The notes beneath the pieces are model-generated. The model made no database searches, was not told the origin of the DNA, and worked only from the letters and a program-made list of their open reading frames with translations. Below, one piece after another: positions 33,088 to 42,307 of a stretch of 64,000 nt of DNA; the first letter of the stretch is position 1; every line of letters begins with the position of its first letter. The translations under genes and the position numbers were made by a program. The stretch covers positions 52,529-116,528 of the forward strand of contig NZ_LLZG01000334.1 in NCBI RefSeq assembly GCF_001509475.1. Reading direction: 5' to 3'. This DNA comes from Streptomyces regalis. Lineage in GTDB: Bacteria; Actinomycetota; Actinomycetes; Streptomycetales; Streptomycetaceae.

Positions 33088-34172
33088 ACGGCAAGGTCCG
33101 CGGCGCGCTGCTGGCGCTGCTGTTTCTGATCCCGCTCGTGGCGATCGTGCAGCCTGCCTCGGCCGCGGCTCCGCCGTCCGTGAAGCTCTCCAAGTCCCAG
33201 GCGGGGGCCGGGGGTTCGATCACGGTCACCGGCGAGGAGTGGCGCCCCCGTGCCCTGCTGATGATCCTGATCTGCGGTCAGTCCGTGCCGTCGACGAGCG
33301 TGAGAGGCGGTACCAACTCCTGCGCCAACGCGGACGGCAGGGCCGTCACCACGGACGCCGAGGGGCACTTCAGCAGGAAACTGCCGGTGGCCGAGCCGCC
33401 CGTGCCCTGCCCCTGCGTGGTGCATGTGGCGACCGTCCAGGGCAGGAAGGCCGAGGCCGACGCGATCTTCCAGGTGGCCGGGCACGCGGTGGAGCCGCTG
33501 CCTGCGGAGCCGACGGGCGGGCGCCTGTCGGTCCTCACGGACACCCGGCTGGACGGCTCGAGCGGCCTGCTGACCTGGTTCGGCGCACCGCCCGCCCGCA
33601 CGCTCGTCTTCACCGTCGGCAATGTGGGCACGTCCGCCATCAAGAACCCGGTCTTCCAAGTCGGCACCTCCCACGGCGTGTTCGCCCCGCAGTGGGAGGA
33701 ACAGCAGTGGCGCGGCACGATCCAGCCGGGCAGGAAGGCGCGGATCGAGCTGCCGGTGGAGCTCGCGGCCGGCGCGCACGGCGGCTACACCGTCTCCCTG
33801 AAGTACGGCGGAAAGGTGATGGCCGAACAGCCCTGGGGTGTGGGCCGGCCCTGGGGCGTGACGCTGTTCTGGATCCTGGTCTGTCTGGTCGTACCGGCGG
33901 CGTTGTTCCGCGTCGGGATGGCGGTGGTGGACCGGGTACGGCCGCGGCAGACCGCCCGCCGCCGCGGATTCCGCCTGCCGGAAGCGGCCCTGCGTATCCC
34001 GGGGTTGAAGCCCCGCGAGGAGGCGAGGCACGCCTCTTCATCCCCCTCGACCCTGCCGTGGTTCACCCCGGACAACGACCCGGGCACGGCCGGTCGGCTC
34101 TCCGCACCGCACGACGACAGCCCGACGAGTCGTACGAGTCCTGCGACTCCGACCAGGAAGGGACCCCCGTGA
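33084..34172 (+). CDS. Secreted Ig-like protein with membrane helix, unknown function
   Basis: A 362-residue protein. After a signal peptide (about residues 1-28) comes a domain starting PPSVKLSKSQAGAGGSITVTGEEWRP and containing four closely spaced Cys (LICGQSV, NSCANADG, PCPCVVHV), reminiscent of the neocarzinostatin-like Ig fold. A second beta-rich region (TLVFTVGNVGTSAIKNPVF) is followed by a membrane helix (TLFWILVCLVVPAALFRVGMAVV) and a long Ser/Pro-rich cytosolic tail. It is coupled by 4-base overlaps to both neighbours. I do not know a function. Confidence 0.75.
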   Translation: MNGKVRGALLALLFLIPLVAIVQPASAAAPPSVKLSKSQAGAGGSITVTGEEWRPRALLMILICGQSVPSTSVRGGTNSCANADGRAVTTDAEGHFSRKLPVAEPPVPCPCVVHVATVQGRKAEADAIFQVAGHAVEPLPAEPTGGRLSVLTDTRLDGSSGLLTWFGAPPARTLVFTVGNVGTSAIKNPVFQVGTSHGVFAPQWEEQQWRGTIQPGRKARIELPVELAAGAHGGYTVSLKYGGKVMAEQPWGVGRPWGVTLFWILVCLVVPAALFRVGMAVVDRVRPRQTARRRGFRLPEAALRIPGLKPREEARHASSSPSTLPWFTPDNDPGTAGRLSAPHDDSPTSRTSPATPTRKGPP

Positions 34173-35536
34173 GCAAGCGAAGGAGAGTCACACCGGCAAG
34201 CCCGAGAAGAGGTGGCGCGGCGGGCGTCGCCCTGATGCTCGGCGGCGCGGGCATCCTGCTCGGCGTGTCCGCCGCGCCCGCCCAGGCCGCCGAGGTGGCG
34301 TACGCGACCGAGTGCGTGCCGCCCGCCATCTCCGGGCTGCCGCCGGTCCAGGGCACGACCAAGGTGGAGATCACCGCGCCCGCGGAGGCGAAGGTCGGCG
34401 ACGAGGTGGAGATCGTCTGGAAGTTCGTCCAGGCGGCGTCCAAGAACCCCGACATCCTCGACCTGGAGAAGGACACGGTCCAGCCGACGGGAACCTTGAA
34501 GGCGGCCGGTGCGCAGACGGCGGCCGTCGCCATGCAGGGGCCCCGGCAGAACCCGCCCATCCCCAAGAACAGCGACATGAAGCTGTCCGACATGAAGGGC
34601 AAGCTGAAGCTGACGGCGCCGGGCGAGGTGACTCTCACGCCGGACGCGTACAACATCAACGTCAGCAAGCCGATCTCCACGGACACCAAGTGCACGCCGA
34701 AGGAGACGGTGAAGCCGGCGGCGACGATCAAGGTGACGGACGGCGGCGGGAGTTCCGGCGGTACGACCGGAGGTTTGCCGACGGTCGTCCCGACGCTGCC
34801 GACAAGTGTGCCGACAGGCCTGCCGACGGGGACTTCGAGCCCGTCGAGCCCGTCGAGTCCGACGCCGAGTGAGAGTGAGACGGGCGGCGACGCGGGCGGC
34901 GGAGACGGTGGCGGCCAGACCGACTTCACGGGCAAGGAGGTCCAGATCCCGTACGAGTGCAAGACGCCCATCGGCGACAAGAAGGCGACCTCGCCCGTCC
35001 AGATCAACGCCAAGAAGAACGGCGCCAGTTTCGACCTCACCGTCCAGTTCAAGAAGTCGGTGATGGACAGCCCCGCCGACATCCCCAAGGACTCGGTCAA
35101 GCCGTCCATGGAGGTCGTCCTGGGCGGCGCCGACAAGGGCACGGTCCACGTCGAGGGCCCCACCAACTCCGAGGACATCAAGGCGGGCGACCCGATCGAG
35201 ATCCCGGACCTCACGGGCATCTACAAGCCGGGCGCGAGCGGCGAGTCGACCCTGTCGCCGGGCGTACTGACGGTGAAGGCCCTGGGCACGACGACGACAT
35301 GCACTCCGACCAAGACGGAGGTGTCCCTGACCCTGGACACGACCGAACAGGCGAGCGGCGCGTCGGGCGGCGGTTCGGCGGGAGGCTCGGCAGGGGGCTC
35401 GTCGACCGACGGCGGCCTGGCGGCCACGGGAGCGGAGGACCATGGCTCGCTGAAGGCGCTGGGTCTGGTGGCGGGTACGGCGCTGTTGCTGGGCGGGGCG
35501 GTGTTCACGTTCATGCCCGGACGCCGGGCGCGCTAG
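34169..35536 (+). CDS. Secreted surface protein with two related domains and LAATG sorting signal
   Basis: A 455-residue precursor that starts at a GTG overlapping the previous stop (GTGA). The signal peptide ends near AAPAQAAE. The first domain (about residues 42-190) is a divergent form, with EITAPAEAKVGDEVEIVWKF and TDTKCTPKE. A Ser/Thr/Pro/Gly linker follows. The second domain (about residues 255-395) is clearly homologous to the domain of the first gene: YECKTPIGDKKATSP at its start and VKALGTTTTCTPT at its end. The C-terminus is LAATG, a hydrophobic helix and RRAR, as used by class E sortases. Confidence 0.83.
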   Translation: MSKRRRVTPASPRRGGAAGVALMLGGAGILLGVSAAPAQAAEVAYATECVPPAISGLPPVQGTTKVEITAPAEAKVGDEVEIVWKFVQAASKNPDILDLEKDTVQPTGTLKAAGAQTAAVAMQGPRQNPPIPKNSDMKLSDMKGKLKLTAPGEVTLTPDAYNINVSKPISTDTKCTPKETVKPAATIKVTDGGGSSGGTTGGLPTVVPTLPTSVPTGLPTGTSSPSSPSSPTPSESETGGDAGGGDGGGQTDFTGKEVQIPYECKTPIGDKKATSPVQINAKKNGASFDLTVQFKKSVMDSPADIPKDSVKPSMEVVLGGADKGTVHVEGPTNSEDIKAGDPIEIPDLTGIYKPGASGESTLSPGVLTVKALGTTTTCTPTKTEVSLTLDTTEQASGASGGGSAGGSAGGSSTDGGLAATGAEDHGSLKALGLVAGTALLLGGAVFTFMPGRRAR

Positions 35537-35539
35537 CCA

Positions 35540-35620
35540 ACCTCTTGAGGGGCGCGGGGCTGTATCAATGTGCGGCTCCGCCGCGCGGGCGCACAGAGGC
35601 AAAACCAACGGGCCGCTGAA
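35540..35620. repeat. Streptomyces dispersed repeat of the AGGGGCGCGGGGCTG type
   Basis: The sequence TTGAGGGGCGCGGGGCTGTA followed by the hairpin-forming GTGCGGCTCCGCCGCGCGGG is a very common intergenic element of Streptomyces, known from general experience. It lies between convergent genes and may end transcription. Confidence 0.6.
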
Positions 35621-35665
35621 ACCCACTTGGATCCAGCGGCCCCGTCGGCTCAAGCCAGCGCAGCG

Positions 35666-37177
35666 CTAGCGTACGTCACCCATCAGCGCCCGAATCTTCC
35701 GCCCAGCCGTCATGAACGCCAGCCCGGCGGCAACAGCAATGACGGCCCACATCGAGTAGTACGCCGCGTCACCCAGCGGAGCGTTCAGCTTGGTGGTCCA
35801 GCCGTTGAGCGCGTTGCCCGTCGCCGTGGCCAGGAACCACAGACCCATGATCTGGCCCACGAACTGCTTCGGCGCCAGCTTCGTCGACAGGGACAGCCCC
35901 ACCGGCGACAGGCACATCTCGCCGAGGGTCTGCACCAGGTAGACGCTCAGCAGCCAGAAGACGGTGACCTTGCCCGTGTCGCTGTTCGCGGCGGCGGCGC
36001 CGGCCAGGCCCATGATGCCGAACGAGCCACCGATGAGGAGCATCGCCAGAGCGAACTTCATGGGGGTGCTGGGCTCACGGTTGCGCCGGGCCAGCTTCAC
36101 CCACACAGCGGCGAAGACGGGGGCGAGCACGATGACCATGGCCGGGTTGACCGACTGGTACCAGGACGCCGGGAACTCCCAGCCGCCGATCATGCGGTCG
36201 GTCTTGCCGTCCGCGAAGATCGTCAGCAGCGAACCGGACTGGTCGTAGATCATCCAGAACAGCACGGCGGTGGCGAAGAACCACGCGAAGGCCTGGATCT
36301 TCGGCTTGTCCTCCTTGGCCAGGGCCGGGTTCCGGTACATCGTCACGAAGTAGACGATCGGGACCACGATGCCGAGGACCGCGAGGACGTTGACGATGTG
36401 CTCGATGTCGTACGTGCCCAGCACGATGTCCAGGACCAGCGCGGCGACGGCGATGCCACCCCACAGCGCGACCTTGCGCAGCGCGGCGCGCTTCTCCTCG
36501 GGGGAGGCCGGCGTGCCGGGCTCCTTGCCGATGTCGCCGAGGTGGCGGCCGCCGAGGACGTACTGGATGACGGCGAGGGTCATACCGACACCGGCGACAC
36601 CGAAGCCGAGGTGCCAGTCGACGTTCTCGCCGAGGTAGCCGACGACCAGCGGGGCGGCCATGCCACCGATGTTGATCGCCATGTAGAAGAGCGTGAAGCC
36701 GGCGTCGCGGCGGGCGCTGGGCTGGCCCTCGTAGAGGCCGCCGACCATCGCGGAGATGTTCGGCTTCAGCAGACCGGTGCCGATCGCGATCAGGCCGAGA
36801 CCGCAGAAGAAGGCGATGTCCGCGGGGATGGCCAGCGCGAAGTGGCCGGCCGCGATGACGATGCCGCCGACGAGCACGGCCTTGCGCGCACCCCAGAGGC
36901 GGTCCGCGACCCAGCCACCGGGCATGGCGGCCATGTACACGACCGCGTTGTACACGCCGTAGATCGAGGCGGCCAGGGCTTCCCGGCCCGCCAGCGGGCC
37001 GTCGAGGACGCCCGCGATCAAGTAGAGGACGAGGATGCCGCGCATCCCGTACCAGGAAAAGCGCTCCCACATCTCTGTCATGAAGAGCGTGGCCATACCG
37101 CGGGGGTGGCCGAAGAAGGTCTTCTCGGAACCGGGGGTGCCCGGGTGGGCCGAGTCCTTCGTCAGGCTGGACGCCAT
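35666..37177 (-). CDS. POT/PTR2-family proton-dependent oligopeptide transporter
   Basis: A 503-residue inner-membrane symporter of di- and tripeptides. It begins TFFGHPRGMATLFMTEMWERFSWYGMRGILVLYL, with the conserved ExxERFxYY-type motif in the first helix. The family signature FTLFYMAINIGGMAAPLVVGYLGE and about 12 to 14 hydrophobic segments follow. It is divergent from a two-component regulator. In gap 37178-37594 the only marked site is TGGTCTGTACCA (37488-37499), which loosely resembles DasR sites. Confidence 0.93.
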   Translation of the reverse strand: MASSLTKDSAHPGTPGSEKTFFGHPRGMATLFMTEMWERFSWYGMRGILVLYLIAGVLDGPLAGREALAASIYGVYNAVVYMAAMPGGWVADRLWGARKAVLVGGIVIAAGHFALAIPADIAFFCGLGLIAIGTGLLKPNISAMVGGLYEGQPSARRDAGFTLFYMAINIGGMAAPLVVGYLGENVDWHLGFGVAGVGMTLAVIQYVLGGRHLGDIGKEPGTPASPEEKRAALRKVALWGGIAVAALVLDIVLGTYDIEHIVNVLAVLGIVVPIVYFVTMYRNPALAKEDKPKIQAFAWFFATAVLFWMIYDQSGSLLTIFADGKTDRMIGGWEFPASWYQSVNPAMVIVLAPVFAAVWVKLARRNREPSTPMKFALAMLLIGGSFGIMGLAGAAAANSDTGKVTVFWLLSVYLVQTLGEMCLSPVGLSLSTKLAPKQFVGQIMGLWFLATATGNALNGWTTKLNAPLGDAAYYSMWAVIAVAAGLAFMTAGRKIRALMGDVR

Positions 37178-37594
37178 GGTCGATCCTTGCTGGTCGGGAC
37201 GCGCACCGATGGTGAACGATCGCGCGCCCGGTGGGGGGAGCGGCCGGCTCCGGCGGGTACAGCCGCCCGGCCACAGGCCATTCCTTTTGATCCGCACACC
37301 GATCCGCACACAAAAGAGACCCTCAGCGTCAAATGCCGCTAAAGGTCCCTGTGGTGCTACAGGCGTGGATTCACCATACGTCAGGACACTGCCGGATATG
37401 GAAGGACTTGAGGCACGTATCACAGGTGTCGAAGGAACCGCAGGCACCCTTTCCAAGGTCCTTTCCAGGATCGCATCCACGAGGTGCTGGTCTGTACCAC
37501 AGCGGGCGGAGGTAAAAGACGCGCCAGAGGCGGGTAAGAATCAAGGCACCCGATCACACCCCAGCTCTTGTCGTGGGCGGACTACCATCAGCTC

Positions 37595-38272
37595 ATGACC
37601 CGTGTACTGCTCGCCGAGGACGACGCGTCCATTTCGGAGCCGCTGGCCCGCGCACTGCGCCGGGAAGGGTACGAGGTCGAGGTGCGGGAGGACGGCCCCG
37701 CCGCGCTCGACGCTGGAATGCAGGGCGGAGTCGACCTGGTCGTGCTGGACCTCGGCCTGCCCGGCATGGACGGCCTGGAGGTGGCCCGCCGACTGCGTGC
37801 CGAAGCTCACGCCGTGCCGATCCTCATCCTGACCGCACGCGCCGACGAGGTGGACACCGTCGTCGGCCTGGACGCGGGCGCCGACGACTACGTCACCAAG
37901 CCGTTCCGGCTCGCCGAACTCCTCGCGCGGGTCCGGGCCCTGCTGCGGCGCGGCGCCGCGGAGCCCCAGCAGCCGCCGGCCACCCACGGCGTCCGTATCG
38001 ACGTCGAGTCGCACCGGGCGTGGATGGGGGACGAGGAACTCCAGCTCACCGCCAAGGAGTTCGACCTGCTGCGGGTGCTGGTGCGCGACGCCGGCCGGGT
38101 GGTGACCCGGGACCAGCTGATGCGGGAGGTCTGGGACACGACCTGGTGGTCGTCGACCAAGACGCTCGACATGCACATCTCGTGGCTGCGCAAGAAGCTC
38201 GGCGACGATGCGGCGAACCCTCGCTACATCGCCACCGTGCGAGGCGTGGGCTTCCGTTTCGAGAAGAGTTGA
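37595..38272 (+). CDS. OmpR/PhoB-family response regulator
   Basis: A 225-residue response regulator. The phosphoacceptor Asp is in LVVLDLGLPGMDG, with the acidic pair EDDAS at the start and the conserved Lys in DDYVTKPF. The C-terminal winged helix is seen in LTAKEFDLLRVLVRDAGRVVTRDQLMREVW and ends TVRGVGFRFEKS. The ATG at 37595 gives the family N-terminus MTRVLLAEDD. It is followed after 65 bases by its kinase gene. Confidence 0.93.
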   Translation: MTRVLLAEDDASISEPLARALRREGYEVEVREDGPAALDAGMQGGVDLVVLDLGLPGMDGLEVARRLRAEAHAVPILILTARADEVDTVVGLDAGADDYVTKPFRLAELLARVRALLRRGAAEPQQPPATHGVRIDVESHRAWMGDEELQLTAKEFDLLRVLVRDAGRVVTRDQLMREVWDTTWWSSTKTLDMHISWLRKKLGDDAANPRYIATVRGVGFRFEKS

Positions 38273-38278
38273 CGCAGG

Positions 38279-38328
38279 GCCGTACAGGCAGAAAGCCGTA
38301 CAGGTAGACAAGCCGCACAGGTAAGTAA
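38279..38328 (+). repeat. Three tandem imperfect repeats between response regulator and kinase
   Basis: GCCGTACAGGCAGAAA (38279-38294), GCCGTACAGGTAGACAA (38295-38311) and GCCGCACAGGTAAGTAA (38312-38328) are head-to-tail copies of 16-17 bases in the leader of the kinase gene. Their role is unknown. Confidence 0.75.
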
Positions 38329-38337
38329 CAGGACACC

Positions 38338-39612
38338 ATGCGCCGCCGACTGATTCAGTCCACCCTCGCCGTCGTTCTCGTCGTCATCGCCGTCTTCGGC
38401 GTGTCCCTCGTCATCGTCGAGACCCGGACGATCACCAACACCGCGCAGGAACGGGTGGACACCGAAGCGGTCCGGCTGGTCAGCATCGTGGACAGCCGGC
38501 TGCTCGGTGACGAGACCGTGGACGCCTCGGTGCTGCGGGACCAGATCCAGGGGGATCGTTACGCCGAGATCCGGATCCCGGGCAAGCCGGTGATCGAGGT
38601 GGGCTCCAAGCCGACCGGTGACGTCATCAGCGCCAAGGAGACCGGCGAGGAGGGCGAGACGATCACCGTGCAGGAGCCGCGTTCGTCGGTGACGCGGGAG
38701 GTCGGCCGTACGTTGCTGATCATCGGTGCGGTGGCGCTGCTGGCGGTGATCGCGGCGGTCCTGCTCGCCGTCCGCCAGGCGAACCGCCTCGCCTCCCCGC
38801 TCACCGACCTCGCGGAGACGGCGGAACGCCTCGGCTCGGGTGACCCCCGCCCCCGGCACAAGCGGTACGGCGTCCATGAGCTGGACCGCGTGGCGGACGT
38901 GCTGGACTCCTCCGCCGAGCGCATCGGACGCATGCTGACCGCGGAACGCCGCCTGGCCGCGGACGCCTCGCACCAGCTCCGCACCCCGCTCACCGCACTC
39001 TCCATGCGCCTGGAGGAGATCACCCTCACCGACGATCTCGACACGGTGAAGGAAGAGGCGACCATCGCCCTGACGCAGGTGGAACGCCTCACGGACGTGG
39101 TCGAACGCCTCCTCACCAACTCCCGCGACCCGCGCAACGGCTCCGCCGTCACCTTCGACCTCGACGAGGTCATCCAGCAGCAGCTGGCGGAGTGGCGCCC
39201 GGCGTACCGCAGCGTGGGCCGGGCGATCGTCAGCTCGGGCAAGCGCCACCTCCAGGCGGTCGGCACACCGGGCGCGGTCGCGCAGGTCCTCGCCGCCCTG
39301 ATCGAGAACTCCCTCATGCACGGCGGCGGCACCGTCGCGCTGCGCACGCGCGTCACCGGCAACCAGGCAGTCATCGAGGTCACGGACGAGGGCCCGGGCA
39401 TCCCGGCGGACCTCGGCGCCCGTATCTTCGAGCGCGCCATCAGCGGCCGCAACTCCACCGGCATCGGCCTCGCGGTCGCCCGCGACCTCGCGGAAGCCGA
39501 CGGCGGCCGCCTGGAAATGCTCCAGACCAACCCCCCGGTACTCGCCCTGTTCCTCTCCCGCACGCCGCCGCTGAAGAAGCAGACGGAGGATTCGGGTCCG
39601 ACGGTCAGGTGA
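38338..39612 (+). CDS. Sensor histidine kinase
   Basis: A 424-residue membrane kinase. One helix at the N-terminus (LAVVLVVIAVFGVSLVIV) and a second near residue 130 (LLIIGAVALLAVIAAVLLAV) enclose an extracytoplasmic sensor of about 100 residues. A HAMP segment leads to the phosphorylation site ADASHQLRTPLTALS. The ATP domain has ALIENSLMHGGG (N-box) and VTDEGPGIPADLGARIF (G1). It should phosphorylate the regulator encoded just upstream. The signal is not known. Confidence 0.92.
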   Translation: MRRRLIQSTLAVVLVVIAVFGVSLVIVETRTITNTAQERVDTEAVRLVSIVDSRLLGDETVDASVLRDQIQGDRYAEIRIPGKPVIEVGSKPTGDVISAKETGEEGETITVQEPRSSVTREVGRTLLIIGAVALLAVIAAVLLAVRQANRLASPLTDLAETAERLGSGDPRPRHKRYGVHELDRVADVLDSSAERIGRMLTAERRLAADASHQLRTPLTALSMRLEEITLTDDLDTVKEEATIALTQVERLTDVVERLLTNSRDPRNGSAVTFDLDEVIQQQLAEWRPAYRSVGRAIVSSGKRHLQAVGTPGAVAQVLAALIENSLMHGGGTVALRTRVTGNQAVIEVTDEGPGIPADLGARIFERAISGRNSTGIGLAVARDLAEADGGRLEMLQTNPPVLALFLSRTPPLKKQTEDSGPTVR

Positions 39613-39687
39613 CCGGGGGGACTGCGTCGAGATCCGCTGGGGGGCTCTGCCTCGCGGCGCCGACGTCCACGCCCGGCGCCGGTCCGG

Positions 39688-39830
39688 ATCTTCCAGCCCG
39701 TCCGGCGTTTGAGGGGGGGGCCGTTCAGGCCGATGGGGGTCCAGGGGGCGAAGCCCCTTGGCGGGGTCGAAGGGGCGGAGCCCCTTCAGGATGGGACGGG
39801 TAGGGGCGGCGGGGGCGAAAAACTCCAGGC
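39688..39830. repeat. Streptomyces dispersed intergenic repeat, copy 2
   Basis: This is the reverse-oriented match of 1063-1206: CAGCCCGTCCGGCGTTTGAG, then GGGGTCGAAGGGGCGGAGC, TTCAGGATGGGACG and TAGGGGCGGCGGGGGCGA in the same order. It fills the gap between the convergent kinase and GtrA genes. Confidence 0.85.
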
Positions 39831-39835
39831 GAGCG

Positions 39836-40399
39836 TCAGCCCACCCGCTGCCTCACCCGCGGCTTCTCGGACTGCGGGGACTGCTGCCGCGGCTCCAGGA
39901 ACGATTCCGCGCCGGTCACCGCCTCCTCCACCGGAAGCGCCCGGAACACCCACGTCCGATACGACCAGAACCGGAACAGCGTCGCGATACCGATGCCGAG
40001 GAACTTGAAGATGTTGCTCTGCAGCGGACTGTCCCAGCCGAACCCGTACGTCGCCGCGTACAGCACACCGTTCTCGATCACCAGGCCGACCACGCTGAAC
40101 AGCAGGAACAGGCCCAGTTCCTTCGTACGACGACTCTTGTCGCGGTCGCGGTACGTGAAGTAGCGAAAACCGACGTAGTTGAAGGCGATCGCGACGACGG
40201 TCGCGATGACACTCGCCCGCACCACCTGGAGGTCGGTCACATGCCGTACCAGGTTGAACACGAGGAGGTTGACCAGAAGCCCTGCTCCACCCACCGCGCC
40301 GAACTTGGCGACCTCACGCATCAGCAGGTCGAAACGTTGCCGCACCGCACTGCGAGGTACTGGAGGCGCCGCATGAAGCCCCGAGGAACCACGTCCCAT
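39836..40399 (-). CDS. GtrA-family membrane protein
   Basis: A 187-residue GtrA-like protein with four membrane segments: FGAVGGAGLLVNLLVFNLV, VIATVVAIAFNYVGFRYFTY, LFLLFSVVGLVIENGVLYAA and SNIFKFLGIGIATLFRFWSYRTWVF. The family is thought to move lipid-linked sugars across the membrane for cell-surface polysaccharides or teichoic acids. It is divergent from purK. The ATG at 40399 is the only start that keeps the conserved N-terminal region. Confidence 0.88.
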   Translation of the reverse strand: MGRGSSGLHAAPPVPRSAVRQRFDLLMREVAKFGAVGGAGLLVNLLVFNLVRHVTDLQVVRASVIATVVAIAFNYVGFRYFTYRDRDKSRRTKELGLFLLFSVVGLVIENGVLYAATYGFGWDSPLQSNIFKFLGIGIATLFRFWSYRTWVFRALPVEEAVTGAESFLEPRQQSPQSEKPRVRQRVG

Positions 40400-40574
40400 G
40401 GTCGTGAAGGCTCCTGTCGGTCGATTTGTCAGTCGGTTTCGTCAACCCAGCCATGCTAACCACCCCCCTCGTCGATTGCCTGTGGGCGAGCTCATAGGTC
40501 GGGACATGGGACGGGAAGAGACCCGAAAAAGTCCGGTAAGAGGGTCGCCCGGGCGTGGCCGATACCCTAGGGGC

Positions 40575-41771
40575 GTGACGTTCCCGGTAGTCGGCATGGT
40601 CGGCGGGGGTCAGCTCGCTCGTATGACACACGAGGCGGGCATCCCGTTGGGCCTCAGGTTCAAGCTCCTCAGTGACACCCCTCAGGATTCCGCGGCGCAG
40701 GTCGTGAGCGATGTCGTCATCGGCGACTATCGCGACCTCGACACGCTGCGCGACTTCGCGCGCGGGTGCGATGTGATCACCTTCGATCACGAACACGTAC
40801 CCACCGAGCACCTCAGGGCCCTGGAGGCGGACGGCATCCCCGTCCGCCCGGGCCCCGACGCGCTCGTGCACGCCCAGGACAAGGGGGTGATGCGAGCCAA
40901 ACTCGATGCGATCGGTGTGCCGTGCCCACGGCACCGGATCGTGAGCGACCCGGCCGACGTGGCCGCGTTCGCGCGCGAAGGACTGCCCGAAGGCGCCGAG
41001 GGCGGTGGGGGCACCTCCCGCTCGAGCGAAGCCGAGAGTGGGGGATTCCCCGTCGTCCTCAAGACCGTCCGGGGCGGTTACGACGGCAAGGGCGTCTGGG
41101 TCGTCGACTCCGTCGAGGAGGCCGCCGAGCCGTTCCGCGCCGGCGTGCCCGTCCTCGCCGAGGAGAAGGTCGACTTCGTACGGGAGCTCGCGGCGAACGT
41201 CGTACGCTCCCCGCACGGCCAGGCCGTCGCGTACCCGGTGGTCGAGTCCCGGCAGGTCAACGGCGTCTGCGACACCGTCATAGCCCCCGCCCCCGACCTC
41301 GACGATGCCCTCGCCCTGAAGGCCGAGGAGATGGCCCTCACCATCGCCAAGGAACTCGGCGTCGTAGGCCACCTCGCCGTCGAGCTGTTCCAGACCCGCG
41401 ACGGCCGCATCCTCGTCAACGAGCTCGCGATGCGCCCGCACAACTCGGGCCACTGGACCCAGGACGGCGCGATCACGTCGCAGTTCGCCAACCACGTCCG
41501 CGCCGTCCTCGACCTCCCCCTCGGCGACCCGCGCCCGCGCGCCAAGTGGACCGTCATGGTCAACGTCCTCGGCGGCGACTACCCCGACATGTACTCCGCG
41601 TACCTGCACTGCATGGCCCGCGACCCGAAGCTCAAGATCCACATGTACGGCAAGGACGTGAAGCCGGGCCGCAAGGTCGGTCACGTCAACACCTACGGCG
41701 ACGACCTCGACGACGTGCTGGAGCGCGCCCGTCACGCTGCCGGCTACCTGAGAGGCACGATCACCGAATGA
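40575..41771 (+). CDS. purK: N5-carboxyaminoimidazole ribonucleotide synthase
   Basis: The ATP-grasp enzyme that carboxylates aminoimidazole ribonucleotide on N5 in purine synthesis. The 398-residue protein begins [18 protein letters not shown]-grasp parts are [35 protein letters not shown] and [27 protein letters not shown] short repeat adds about 16 residues ([15 protein letters not shown]) just before the FPVVLK strand. TACCCT (40564-40569) right before the GTG suggests a leaderless transcript. The stop overlaps the purE start. Confidence 0.93.
   Translation: MTFPVVGMVGGGQLARMTHEAGIPLGLRFKLLSDTPQDSAAQVVSDVVIGDYRDLDTLRDFARGCDVITFDHEHVPTEHLRALEADGIPVRPGPDALVHAQDKGVMRAKLDAIGVPCPRHRIVSDPADVAAFAREGLPEGAEGGGGTSRSSEAESGGFPVVLKTVRGGYDGKGVWVVDSVEEAAEPFRAGVPVLAEEKVDFVRELAANVVRSPHGQAVAYPVVESRQVNGVCDTVIAPAPDLDDALALKAEEMALTIAKELGVVGHLAVELFQTRDGRILVNELAMRPHNSGHWTQDGAITSQFANHVRAVLDLPLGDPRPRAKWTVMVNVLGGDYPDMYSAYLHCMARDPKLKIHMYGKDVKPGRKVGHVNTYGDDLDDVLERARHAAGYLRGTITE
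41000..41046. repeat. Short palindromic Streptomyces repeat inside purK, copy 2
   Basis: GGGGGCACCTCCCGCTCGAG followed by CGAAGCCGAGAGTGGGGGA matches the reverse strand of 21547-21593. It contains the palindrome CGCTCGAGCG and inserts in frame between residues about 142 and 157 of PurK. Confidence 0.82.
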
Positions 41772-42307
41772 GCACCGCTGTCGGCCCCGTCGTGGGCATC
41801 GTCATGGGTTCGGACTCCGACTGGCCCGTCATGGAGGCCGCCGCCCAGGCCCTCGACGAGTTCGAGATCGACTACGAGGTCGACGTCGTCTCCGCGCACC
41901 GTATGCCGCGCGAGATGGTCACGTACGGCGAGCAGGCGGCCGAGCGCGGGCTCAAGGTGATCATCGCGGGCGCGGGCGGCGCCGCCCACCTCCCCGGCAT
42001 GCTCGCCTCCGTCACGCCGCTGCCGGTCATCGGCGTCCCCGTCCCGCTGAAGTACCTCGACGGCATGGACTCCCTGCTGTCGATCGTGCAGATGCCGGCC
42101 GGCGTCCCCGTGGCCACCGTCTCGGTCGCCGGCGCCCGCAACGCCGGTCTGCTCGCCGCCCGCATCCTCGCCGCCCACGACGAGGACCTGCTGCAGCGGA
42201 TGCGCGAGTTCCAGCAGGAGCTGAACGACCAGGCCACCGAGAAGGGCAAGCGCCTGCGCACCAAGGTCGAGGGCGTCGGCGGCTTCGGCTTCGGCGCGGG
42301 GAAGTGA
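41768..42307 (+). CDS. purE: N5-carboxyaminoimidazole ribonucleotide mutase
   Basis: It moves the carboxylate of the PurK product from N5 to C4 to give CAIR. The 179-residue protein has [19 protein letters not shown] (substrate phosphate site), DVVSAHRMP with the catalytic His, and [17 protein letters not shown]. The ATG at 41768 overlaps the purK stop (ATGA), and the stop overlaps the GTG of the dipeptidase gene. Confidence 0.95.
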   Translation: MSTAVGPVVGIVMGSDSDWPVMEAAAQALDEFEIDYEVDVVSAHRMPREMVTYGEQAAERGLKVIIAGAGGAAHLPGMLASVTPLPVIGVPVPLKYLDGMDSLLSIVQMPAGVPVATVSVAGARNAGLLAARILAAHDEDLLQRMREFQQELNDQATEKGKRLRTKVEGVGGFGFGAGK

